Source: Opitutaceae bacterium (GTDB taxonomy: Bacteria; Verrucomicrobiota; Verrucomicrobiia; Opitutales; Opitutaceae). From it: a stretch of 64,000 nt of DNA. Below the pieces are notes generated by a model that saw nothing but the letters and a program-made list of their open reading frames with translations, was not told where the DNA came from and did not search any database. Location of the stretch: contig JADJTK010000023.1 in the NCBI GenBank assembly GCA_016711225.1, positions 1 to 64,000 on the forward strand, written 5' to 3'. Shown here piece by piece: positions 9,173 to 16,612 of the stretch (positions are counted from its first letter, which is position 1; the number at the start of each line of letters is the position of its first letter). The translations under genes and the position numbers were made by a program.

Positions 9173-9730
9173 ATGACACCAGCAAAATTCGTCCAATGCG
9201 CCGCCTTCATGGTAGCGCTCGCACTCCTGACTTCTTGCGCCCCGAGAAAGACCGCATTTACGAGCGGAACGATCGAAGGCGATCGCTACCGGAACAACTC
9301 CATCGGAATGCGCATGAACCTCCCTGCGGTCTGGGCGTATGACGCGATTCCTAAAAGAATCTTCGACGACAACTGCATGTCGTCCCGACTGTTCTACGCA
9401 AAATACGAACCATCCGGCGGCGATTTTGTCTACGCTTCTATCGACTGCTTGCTCATCCCGGATAAGAGAAACATGCAGGGCGTTGCCAACTTGAAGAAGG
9501 TGCTCAAGGAGGGCTCCTGCGAGGGAGAAGTGAAGGTAACCATTGGGCAGAACGATTTCGCGATGGACTCGTTGAACAAAGAAGCCGGAGGCATCAACTT
9601 CACGCAGCTCGGCTACTCGATGCATAAAGACAATTATACACTTTTGTTTGTTGGGCAGTTCTCGCGTGAGACGGAGAAGGCCGTTTTCAAGAAAGCGCTG
9701 GAGACACTTAGTTTCTCGACCACCCCGTAG
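9173..9730 (+). CDS. Putative lipoprotein of unknown function
   Basis: A 185-residue protein with a clear lipoprotein signal: MTPAKF, a hydrophobic stretch MVALALL, and the lipobox LLTSC with the modified Cys near residue 22. I chose the ATG at 9173 because it places this signal at the N-terminus; the upstream ATG at 9110 adds 21 residues that would bury it. The mature part contains NNSIGMRMNLPAVWAYD and a C-terminal KDNYTLLFVGQFSRETEKAV region that resembles a small alpha/beta fold seen in many exported proteins of unknown role. The base composition is somewhat lower in GC than the neighbourhood. No operon partner is evident. Confidence 0.7.
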   Translation: MTPAKFVQCAAFMVALALLTSCAPRKTAFTSGTIEGDRYRNNSIGMRMNLPAVWAYDAIPKRIFDDNCMSSRLFYAKYEPSGGDFVYASIDCLLIPDKRNMQGVANLKKVLKEGSCEGEVKVTIGQNDFAMDSLNKEAGGINFTQLGYSMHKDNYTLLFVGQFSRETEKAVFKKALETLSFSTTP

Positions 9731-9845
9731 AAGGGCGCGGAGCAGGGTCATACGAGGCGACCCAAAGGGCAATCTTCAGGCAGTTCTTTTTTGGGCGCTC
9801 GCAGGGGCGGGCTTCACGCCCGTCATGTGGCTAGGGTTGCCCGGC

Positions 9846-10415
9846 CTAGTGCTGCTCGTCGCGCAGGGCCTTCACCCCTGCCATCATGACCTTGTCGGTC
9901 CAGGCCAGGAAGATGGCGGAAAGCACAAACACGACGTGAATGATGACCTGCCACATCACGGCGTTGTTGGAGGCGGTGAAGGCGGGCGAGCGTACCTCGA
10001 TGAAGGTCTTCAGCAGATGAATCGAAGAGATGCTGATCAGCGCGGTGGCGAGTTTCACTTTCAGGACACCGGCGTTCACGTGGCTGAGCCATTCTGGCTG
10101 GTCCTTGTGGTTCTCCAAGTTGAGCCGTGAGACGAAGGTCTCGTAGCCGCCGACGATCACCATGATCAGGAGGTTGGCGATCATCACCACGTCGATCAGA
10201 CCCAGCACCCCGAGCATGATGTGGGTGCTTGGATCCTGGACGCCAGTCGGGTGGCCGACGGTGAAGTGCAGCAGATGCCAAAGTTCGACGAAGAACTGCC
10301 AGACGTAGATGCCCTGGGCGACGATGAGCCCGGCGTAGAGCGGAGCTTGCAGCCAGCGGCTGCCGAAGATGGCGCGCTCGAAGAGCGACTCTGAGGTGTG
10401 AGGAGGGTGCGACAT
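9846..10415 (-). CDS. UPF0114 family membrane protein (YqhA-like)
   Basis: A 189-residue inner-membrane protein of the UPF0114/YqhA family, whose function is not established. The start MSHPPHTSESLFERAIFGSR is chosen because FERAIFxSRW is the conserved N-terminus; longer upstream reading adds low-complexity residues. Four hydrophobic segments are visible: LQAPLYAGLIVAQGIYVWQF, a central GVLGLIDVVMIANLLIMVIV, a weaker one around ATALISISSIHLL, and VIIHVVFVLSAIFLAW. The family signatures GGYETFVS and a polar loop with HPEWL-like residues (QPEWLSHVNAGVLKVKLA) are present. It stands alone, with a gap of about 190 bases to the next minus-strand gene upstream. Confidence 0.88.
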   Translation of the reverse strand: MSHPPHTSESLFERAIFGSRWLQAPLYAGLIVAQGIYVWQFFVELWHLLHFTVGHPTGVQDPSTHIMLGVLGLIDVVMIANLLIMVIVGGYETFVSRLNLENHKDQPEWLSHVNAGVLKVKLATALISISSIHLLKTFIEVRSPAFTASNNAVMWQVIIHVVFVLSAIFLAWTDKVMMAGVKALRDEQH

Positions 10416-10604
10416 GGTAGGGTCGGCCGGGGATGCGAGCGGTACCGCGGCCGCTGCGCAAGCAAAGTCGGGCCAGGGCGGGAGCCCGGCCCGGGATTGG
10501 TGCACCGCAGAATGCGATGGAGAGCATAGAGTCAGGAGAGGGCTCCGGCAAAGACCGCAACGCGGCAGAGCCGGAACCAAAGGAGCGAGGCGCGGAGAAG
10601 GCGG

Positions 10605-10982
10605 TCACACCTCGTGGCGCCGGCCTCCGTACCGGCGAGACCGATCCCGCAGGAACGCAAGCCTGCACCACGATGGACTCGCCGAAAACGCGGTAGGTCG
10701 GCTCGCCACCATAGGCATTGGGCAGATGGGAATCATCCCATCGCCCTCCGGCTGATACTCGGCCGCCTGGGTTTCCGCCGCTCGTTCGCCGAGGATCTCG
10801 AAATAGCCTTCCGCTGCGAGGAAGCCGTCGTCGGCGTGGGCGCGCAGGAATTCATCGACCGGTTGGCCTTCGATCAACGGGATTCGCCGGTGCTTCATCT
10901 TGCCGCCGACGAAGTAGGTTTCGAGGCGGTAGTCGCGACCCTTCTTCGGCTGGCTAGCGGAGGTTTTCTCTTTCTGGGGCAT
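10605..10982 (-). CDS. Small hypothetical protein
   Basis: The ATG at 10982 gives MPQKEKTSASQPKKGRDYRL, then ETYFVGGKMKHRRIPLIEGQ, DEFLRAHADDGFLAAEGYFE and ILGERAAE. This looks like a real small basic-then-acidic protein, but I do not recognise its family. The last third (from about residue 85) runs into a GC-rich palindromic spacer near 10605-10690 and reads as arginine-rich filler. The true end may be earlier and a frame change near 10740 is possible. Confidence 0.5.
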   Translation of the reverse strand: MPQKEKTSASQPKKGRDYRLETYFVGGKMKHRRIPLIEGQPVDEFLRAHADDGFLAAEGYFEILGERAAETQAAEYQPEGDGMIPICPMPMVASRPTAFSASPSWCRLAFLRDRSRRYGGRRHEV

Positions 10983-11045
10983 AGCGCTGAAGGGCATATC
11001 CGGAGGCGACAGAAGGCGGCGACTGCGAGACTGGTCGCGTTGCGG

Positions 11046-11963
11046 TCACGCGCCGCAGCATCTCTTGAATTTCTTGCCGCTACCGCATGGACACGGCTCG
11101 TTGCGACCGACTTTCGGCGGGGCGCTGAAGGGTATGGATCTTCCTTCGCTGTCGATATGGGTGTGGCTGAAGGTACGCCCGTGCTGGGGCGGTGGCGGCC
11201 CCGCAGGGGCCCGGGCGGACTCGGGTTGGAAGAAGGGCCACCCCCGGACGGTTTGCCAGGCGTCGGTGATCGTGCGGTCGAGGTGCTCGGACTCGTACGG
11301 ATCGGGCGTGGTGCTCGCGAGCGCGTTGGCCGCGTACTCGGGTTCGATGTAGTTGATTTCGGCCAGACCGAGGTCGTACAGGCCGAGGATGGTGTCGCGC
11401 AGTTCCGTGGCGTGGATGTGCAGTGCAGTATCGACGAGTCCGTTGCCGACCAGCGGGTCGTTCTCCTCGTCGGCGTCGAGCGTGGTCGCGAGTTCGGTTA
11501 TCAGTGCGAGCAGGTCCACCCGGGGATAGCGTCCCCGTTTCCAGAGTGCGGCCAGCGCGCGCAGGCCGGCGTTACGGGCGAAGGGGTCGGCCGTGCGGTC
11601 GCGCACGAGCGTGAGCAACGTCTCGGGCGTGCCGGGGTAGGTATCGGCGAGGATGGCCGGCGCGTGTTCGGTGATGATGTCGCCCAGCAGGGCGTAGGCG
11701 CGCTCATCGTCGAGACGAAGGATGTGGATGATCGGTTCGTGCGCGGCGGTCGCACGGAATTCAGCGGCGAGGAACAACAAAAGCCCGACGTTGGGATGCT
11801 CTTGTCCGTGCCACTCGTCGGGGTGGGCGGCGGCGGTTTGGATCCGGGCGACGATGCTAGGGATGAGCTCGCCGCCGCGCCCGTGGGCGGACTGGAGGGC
11901 GGCGGCGGCGCGTTCGGGATCGCGGCTGCTGACAGCGTCGAGAATCTGTTCGGTGGTAGCCAT
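11046..11963 (-). CDS. DUF1186 protein with C-terminal SEC-C zinc-binding motif
   Basis: A 305-residue soluble protein. Most of it is helical and HEAT-like (EPIIHILRLDDERAYALLGD, FARNAGLRALAALWKRGRYP, LVGNGLVDTALHIHATELRD), matching DUF1186. The C-terminus is a SEC-C motif, VGRNEPCPCGSGKKFKRCCG, with the CxCx8CC zinc ligands also used by SecA. SEC-C tails are thought to mediate binding to ribosomes or other proteins. The start MATTEQILDAVSSRDPE is preferred over 34 upstream codons that look non-coding. It is the second of two minus-strand genes after the nucleotidyltransferase, with a 176-base gap. Confidence 0.85.
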   Translation of the reverse strand: MATTEQILDAVSSRDPERAAAALQSAHGRGGELIPSIVARIQTAAAHPDEWHGQEHPNVGLLLFLAAEFRATAAHEPIIHILRLDDERAYALLGDIITEHAPAILADTYPGTPETLLTLVRDRTADPFARNAGLRALAALWKRGRYPRVDLLALITELATTLDADEENDPLVGNGLVDTALHIHATELRDTILGLYDLGLAEINYIEPEYAANALASTTPDPYESEHLDRTITDAWQTVRGWPFFQPESARAPAGPPPPQHGRTFSHTHIDSEGRSIPFSAPPKVGRNEPCPCGSGKKFKRCCGA

Positions 11964-12139
11964 CGGATGTCGTTCCTGGAATGGTGCGGGTCGCAGTGGT
12001 CTTTTCAATCGCCGTCCAACTCTATCAGATTGTGGATCGGGAACGTCGGATCCGTGGCTTTGCACGGTTGGGATTCAAGTCATGAACGCGGTTGGGGCGA
12101 GGCCCCCTCCCGATCCCCCTTGGTCCGCGCGCCGGCGCT

Positions 12140-13222
12140 TCAGTCCTGGAGTCCCGGAGCATGGGCCAGCAATCGCTCGCAGGTCTCGCGCAGGCAGGGC
12201 ATGAAAGCGCGGATCGCTTGCGCCCGAGACGCAAGCGCGGTGTCGCCGTCGATTCCCAATGCGGACAGCAGTCGCCGGTAATCGAGGCGCGAGGACTCCC
12301 GGACGGACTCCGTGCCGTCGTTCTCGAGAATCCCCTGCGCCACGGTCCGCACCAGCAGGAGCTGGAACAACGCCTCGCGGTGATGGCCGGCGTCGATCAG
12401 TTCGCGGATGGCTGCACGCTCGAGCTCGCGCGCATCGTGCGAGATGTTCCATTCCATGGGCACAGGGGTGCGTCGCGCGTTTATCGTCACGTCGTACGTG
12501 TGCTCCGTCTCGGCGGCGAGGTTCTCCACCTCTGCCCGGGCGAGGTCGAGGCTGCCCAGGAGGCGCAGGAGTTCGTCGGCGAGATCGTCGCGCCGCGCGG
12601 GGGCGAGCACCTCCCGGGCGACGACGAAGGAGCGCCGGGTCGTCGGGTAGCGGAGGTCGGCTGCCAGCACGGCCTGGGCGCACCGCATGACGCTGAAAGC
12701 GAAGGCGACGTTGCGCCAGCAGGGGGCGCGCAGCGCTGGCGTGTCCGGGACGGCAAAGGGAAGGGCGGCCGGTGTTGCCGCCTCCAGCACCTGGGTCAGG
12801 CGTCGTTGCGCGTGGCGGCGCCGGAAAAACTCAGGCGTTACCGCTGCGGCGAGTGAAGCCAGCCGGCCGCTGGGGTCGAGCAGGATGCACGGCTCGGTGA
12901 AGAGCGGCGCGAGGTGCCTATCGCCGAGCACCGTCTCGGGATCGGCAAGTATTCGCGCGTTGTGGAAGGACGGCTCCAGCACCACGCCGCGGAAGGCCAG
13001 CTTGCGGGGGGCGAAACGGCCGCGTGGTTCGAGAATGTCCGACGGCACCTCGGCGTCGACGTAGAGGAACAGGTCCACGTCGGAGCCTGCTGGATGCGGT
13101 GTGGACGGATCGCGCCGGCTGGTTGATCCGGCTAGGACGGCACCGACGAGTCCCGGGTATTTCGGTGCCTCTTCCTGCAGCCAGGCCTGCGCTGCGCGCC
13201 GTGCGTCAGCGGTGGTGATCAT
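12140..13222 (-). CDS. Nucleotidyltransferase-fold protein
   Basis: A 360-residue protein whose N-terminus has the NTP-transferase (pol beta) signature: VGAVLAGSTS followed by AGSDVDLFLYVD. The GS pair is at residues 32-33 and the metal-binding Asp pair at 48 and 50. The downstream half is helical, with LFTEPCILLDPSGRLASLAA and EVLAPARRDDLADELLRLLG, as in proteins that transfer nucleotides to small molecules or to other proteins. No kanamycin- or streptomycin-specific motif is seen, so the substrate is unknown. It starts at the first ATG after a 337-base spacer. Confidence 0.72.
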   Translation of the reverse strand: MITTADARRAAQAWLQEEAPKYPGLVGAVLAGSTSRRDPSTPHPAGSDVDLFLYVDAEVPSDILEPRGRFAPRKLAFRGVVLEPSFHNARILADPETVLGDRHLAPLFTEPCILLDPSGRLASLAAAVTPEFFRRRHAQRRLTQVLEAATPAALPFAVPDTPALRAPCWRNVAFAFSVMRCAQAVLAADLRYPTTRRSFVVAREVLAPARRDDLADELLRLLGSLDLARAEVENLAAETEHTYDVTINARRTPVPMEWNISHDARELERAAIRELIDAGHHREALFQLLLVRTVAQGILENDGTESVRESSRLDYRRLLSALGIDGDTALASRAQAIRAFMPCLRETCERLLAHAPGLQD

Positions 13223-13559
13223 CGGCGTTCTCTCCGTTCACGGAACCCGTGGACTCTCCCTCCGGCTGCCGCATGCAGTGAACGCGGACTCCGGAGCTTC
13301 TGCCTGGTGCGGCTCCCGGCCGGCTCCCCGACCCGGGGCACTGCTGGGGGCTCCGGCGCCGCCACCCGAAGCGAAGGTGCCGCCGCGCGCAAGAATTCGG
13401 AGACGCCCAGGAGATTGTGGTTGGATCGGCCCATCGCATTGCGAGTGGATGCGCCGAACCTGTCACATGCGCAGCCCGACGTCGCCAAAAAAAGGACGGT
13501 CGGGGAGCGCTTGTTTTCCCGGCGCCAGTGGGCGGCTCCCGGTGGTGCGAGGCTCGGCT
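13223..13559. other. Intergenic spacer
   Basis: No supported gene. It follows the stop of the duplicated-domain protein gene on the minus strand. A T-run on that strand (13489-13495) lies behind a GC-rich stretch and may take part in termination, but no clean hairpin-plus-T structure is visible. Confidence 0.35.
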
Positions 13560-14249
13560 CTACTCGAACTCGGCCGTGGCCTTCCCGGACTCGGCGTCGT
13601 AGTGGAGGGTGATCTCCGAGATCTTGAGGAGGTTGAACTTCTCCCAGACGATCGAGTTACCGTCACTGTCGGTCACTTTCAGGTCCCACAAGGCGGCGCG
13701 CTCCCGGACGTTGAATCCGATCTTCACGCTGTCGCCGTCGGCCAGAGTGTCGCGGCCCAGGACGTCCTCCTGCCACTCGTCGGCGCTGTGCGGTGACACA
13801 AAGAGATTGTGGATCTCCACCCCTGTTTTGTTAATGAGGGTGAAATCCTGGTTCGCGCTCTCTGGCGGTTCCGGCGCCGCGAACTCGGCCGTCGCCTTCC
13901 CGGTTGCCGCGTCGAAGTGGATCGTCACATCCGCGATCTCGAGCAGGTTGAGCTTCTCCCAGATGATCGAGTGGCCTTCGCTGTCGGTCACCTTCAGGTC
14001 CCAGAAGGCGGAGCGTTCCCGGGGGTTAAACCCGATCTTCACGCTCTCGTCGTCGGCCAGGGTGTCGCGGCCCAGGACATCCTCCTGCCACTCGTCGGCG
14101 TTGTGCGGCGACACAAAGAGATTGTGGATCTCCACCCCTGTTTTGTTGTGCAGGACGAAGTCTTGTTTCCCTTCGGCTCGCGCCATGGAGGCAAGCAGGG
14201 AGAAAACGGTTACCAAAACGCCAAAGCGCTTTAAGAAAGAGAAGGACAT
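13560..14249 (-). CDS. Secreted protein made of two near-identical domains
   Basis: A 229-residue exported protein. A signal peptide (FGVLVTVFSLLASMARAEG) is followed by two copies of a roughly 95-residue domain at about 27-125 and 130-229. Each reads NKTGVEIHNLFVSPH, ADEWQEDVLGRDTLAD, VKIGF, RER, WDLKVTD, WEK and TLHYDA or TIHFDA, ending in GKATAEF. The two copies also match at DNA level, so the duplication looks recent. The alternating polar/hydrophobic pattern suggests a small beta-sandwich. Single-domain relatives occur in other bacteria as periplasmic proteins of unknown function. The ATG at 14249 is chosen because it begins the signal peptide. Confidence 0.82.
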   Translation of the reverse strand: MSFSFLKRFGVLVTVFSLLASMARAEGKQDFVLHNKTGVEIHNLFVSPHNADEWQEDVLGRDTLADDESVKIGFNPRERSAFWDLKVTDSEGHSIIWEKLNLLEIADVTIHFDAATGKATAEFAAPEPPESANQDFTLINKTGVEIHNLFVSPHSADEWQEDVLGRDTLADGDSVKIGFNVRERAALWDLKVTDSDGNSIVWEKFNLLKISEITLHYDAESGKATAEFE

Positions 14250-14439
14250 GGTCCTGTTTACATATCGGAGACAAATCCCAGTCAAAGGGTTTAGGGACAA
14301 GCCGGGGGCAAGAGAAAGAACTACGTGGCGCCTGCAAAAGGAAATGTTGGGAGGGCTATTAGGCGGGGGATTAGGTGCACACGAATATGGAGCGGGGCCC
14401 TGGCTCGGCACTCGAACTGCGGCATCGGCCGTTTCCCTC

Positions 14440-15507
14440 ATGCCTCCCACCGACCAGAACGTTTGCGCCACGCCGGAACGAATCAGCGAGCTCGCGCTTC
14501 AGCTGCAGACCGGCATCCGGTCCGCCGTGGACAAAATTGAGCGCGTCAACCTTCAGACGCGTCTCCTCGCCTTCAATGCCCAGATTGAGGCCGCCCGCGC
14601 CGGGGAGGCCGGCCGGCCTTTCGGGGTGGTCAGCAAGGAGTTGGTCGGACTCGCCGATGCCACCCAGGCGACGGCCACCGGCATCGCGAACGATACCCAG
14701 TCCCTTGCCGCCGAGTTGGCAAAGATCAGCCGCGCCCTCGCCACTTCCGTCCGGGGCGTCCGACTCGCCGACCTTGCGCACACCAACATCGAGTTGGTCG
14801 ACCGCAACCTGTATGAGCGCAGCTGTGATTGCCGCTGGTGGGCCACCGATGCCGCTGCCGTCGGGCTGCTCGCCCATCCGCAGGAGGCTGCGCTGGTCGA
14901 ACAGGCGCAGAAGCGACTGCGCGTGATCCTTGAGGCCTACACGGTCTATTTCGACATCGTGGTCGCCGACCTCTCCGGTCGCATCGTCGCCAATGGGCGC
15001 CCCGATCTCTATCGCTCTCGCGGTGCCGACCACGCGCAATCCCGCTGGTTCCTCGCCGCGCTGGAGACACCCAACGGCAACTCCTTCGGTTTCGAGTCCG
15101 TCCACGCTTCGCCGTTGGTGGGTGGCCAACGCGTGCTCGTCTATTCCTGCCGAGTCTGTCGTGGAGGGGACGCTACTGGGGAGACCCTCGGCGTGCTCGG
15201 GGTCGTTTTCCGCTGGGATGCGCTCGCGCAAAGCATCGTGGACGCTACTCCCATCGAGGAGTCGGCCCGCTCGCGTACTCGGGTGTACCTGCTTGATGCC
15301 GCCCGGACGGTCCTGGCCGCTGCCGGCACCGTGCTGGGCGAGGGGCCTCCGCTCTTTGCCGATGAGGATACGGTGTTCGGCGCGAAGAAGGGTAGCGTTG
15401 AAACCAAGGTGGGCGAAAAGCCCGCACTGGTCGCGCACGCCGCCTCCCCTGGTTACGAGACGTACCGTACTGGATGGTATTCGGTCATCGTTGAGTACGC
15501 CGGCTAA
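14440..15507 (+). CDS. Soluble MCP-hairpin plus Cache sensor protein
   Basis: A 355-residue protein with an inverted chemoreceptor layout. Residues about 10-110 are a helical hairpin whose tip matches the methyl-accepting chemotaxis signalling domain: VNLQTRLLAFNAQIEAARAG, then EAGRPFGVVSKELVGLAD. The remainder is a Cache/PDC-like sensor with FDIVVADLSGRIVANGRPDL, AQSRWFLAALETPNGNSFGF, LGVLGVVFRWDALAQSIVDA and GWYSVIVEY. No membrane segment or signal peptide is seen, so the sensor would sit in the cytoplasm. Standard receptors carry Cache first, outside the membrane. The tip may allow interaction with CheA/CheW, but no che genes lie nearby. Confidence 0.78.
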   Translation: MPPTDQNVCATPERISELALQLQTGIRSAVDKIERVNLQTRLLAFNAQIEAARAGEAGRPFGVVSKELVGLADATQATATGIANDTQSLAAELAKISRALATSVRGVRLADLAHTNIELVDRNLYERSCDCRWWATDAAAVGLLAHPQEAALVEQAQKRLRVILEAYTVYFDIVVADLSGRIVANGRPDLYRSRGADHAQSRWFLAALETPNGNSFGFESVHASPLVGGQRVLVYSCRVCRGGDATGETLGVLGVVFRWDALAQSIVDATPIEESARSRTRVYLLDAARTVLAAAGTVLGEGPPLFADEDTVFGAKKGSVETKVGEKPALVAHAASPGYETYRTGWYSVIVEYAG

Positions 15508-15556
15508 GTGGCGTGCAGGGTGGGCGGCGGTCTTCGTGGGCCGCTGCGGCCACTCT

Positions 15557-16462
15557 TCAGCGCCGCTTCGAGGCGGCCTGCGCGTGCCACGTGCTCACCG
15601 AGTACAGCACCAGCGCGGCCCAGATGCAGGCGAACGACGCCAGACGCGCCGGGGCGAGGGGTTCGTGGTAGAGGAACACACCGAGGAGAAACGTCAGCGA
15701 AGGTACGATGTATTGCAGCAGCCCCACGGTTGCGAGCGGCAGGCGCCGCGCGCCGGAGGCGAACAGCAGCAGCGGCACCGCCGTCACCACGCCCGCGCTC
15801 AACACCCCCGCCTGCTGCCAGGCGGAGGCATGGCCGAGGGCGCCGCTGCCATGTGTGGCCAGATAAAGCAGATACGCACCGGCAATGGGGGTGAGCAGGG
15901 CGGTTTCCACAGCGAGGCCGGCGAGCGAGCCCAGCGGAGATTGTTTCCTCAAAAAACCGTACAACGCCCAGCTCACCGCCACGGTGAGGGCGACCCATGG
16001 CACGCCGCCTACACCGCGAAACTGCAGTGCCACGCCCACGGCGGCCAGCCCAACCGCCCACCATTGCCGGGCATGGAGGCGCTCGCCCAGCAGCATCCGG
16101 CCCATTGCGACGTTGCACAGTGGCACGAGGAAATAGCCCAGGCTGGTCTCCAGCACCCGGTCGTGATTCACTCCCCACACGTAGGCGAGCCAATTGATCG
16201 ACAGCAGCACCCCGCTGGCGGCGTGCAGGCCAAGTTTTCGCGGGGAGTGCAGCGCCGGCTTGATCTCCGCCCAGGCACCAGACGCGATCGCGAGGGCCGC
16301 GACGAACATCAGTGACCAGACGACCCGGTGCGCAATCAGCTCGGTGGCCGCGATGTCGTGCAGCTGTTTCCAGAACAGCGGAAACAGCCCCCAGAGCACA
16401 TAGGCCAGGCAGACGGATCCGATGCCGCGTGCGGCCGCTTTTTCTGTGACAGGCAATCCCAT
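15557..16462 (-). CDS. rarD: RarD-type EamA family transporter
   Basis: A 301-residue inner-membrane protein of the drug/metabolite transporter superfamily. It has about ten hydrophobic segments and the RarD landmarks: YVLWGLFPLFWKQL at the N-terminus, ELIAHRVVWSL, INWLAYVWGVNHDRVLETSLGYF with the family N-W and SLGYF pattern, AVSWALYGFLRK, and QYIVPSLTFLLGV near the end. RarD proteins are linked to chloramphenicol sensitivity in E. coli but their natural substrate is not settled. The ATG at 16462 begins MGLPVTEKAA; upstream codons are not needed. It is downstream of, and on the same strand as, the CRTAC-like gene, and converges with the Cache protein gene (49-base gap). Confidence 0.9.
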   Translation of the reverse strand: MGLPVTEKAAARGIGSVCLAYVLWGLFPLFWKQLHDIAATELIAHRVVWSLMFVAALAIASGAWAEIKPALHSPRKLGLHAASGVLLSINWLAYVWGVNHDRVLETSLGYFLVPLCNVAMGRMLLGERLHARQWWAVGLAAVGVALQFRGVGGVPWVALTVAVSWALYGFLRKQSPLGSLAGLAVETALLTPIAGAYLLYLATHGSGALGHASAWQQAGVLSAGVVTAVPLLLFASGARRLPLATVGLLQYIVPSLTFLLGVFLYHEPLAPARLASFACIWAALVLYSVSTWHAQAASKRR

Positions 16463-16612
16463 CGTGTCCTCCTGAGGCGCACGAGGCCTCGCGGCAAACA
16501 GAGAACGCACGCACCGACAATCGCGGCGGGGGCCGGACGAGTCATTTCAATCCGCCTGGCAGAAGGCCGTGTGATGGAGATCAACGTCCGGTAGGGACCC
16601 CTGTCGCCCGTG

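Noticed and set aside
10614..12281. A 555-codon plus-strand frame opposite the DUF1186 gene
   Set aside because: The minus strand has the SEC-C motif and clean helices; the plus frame is a shadow.
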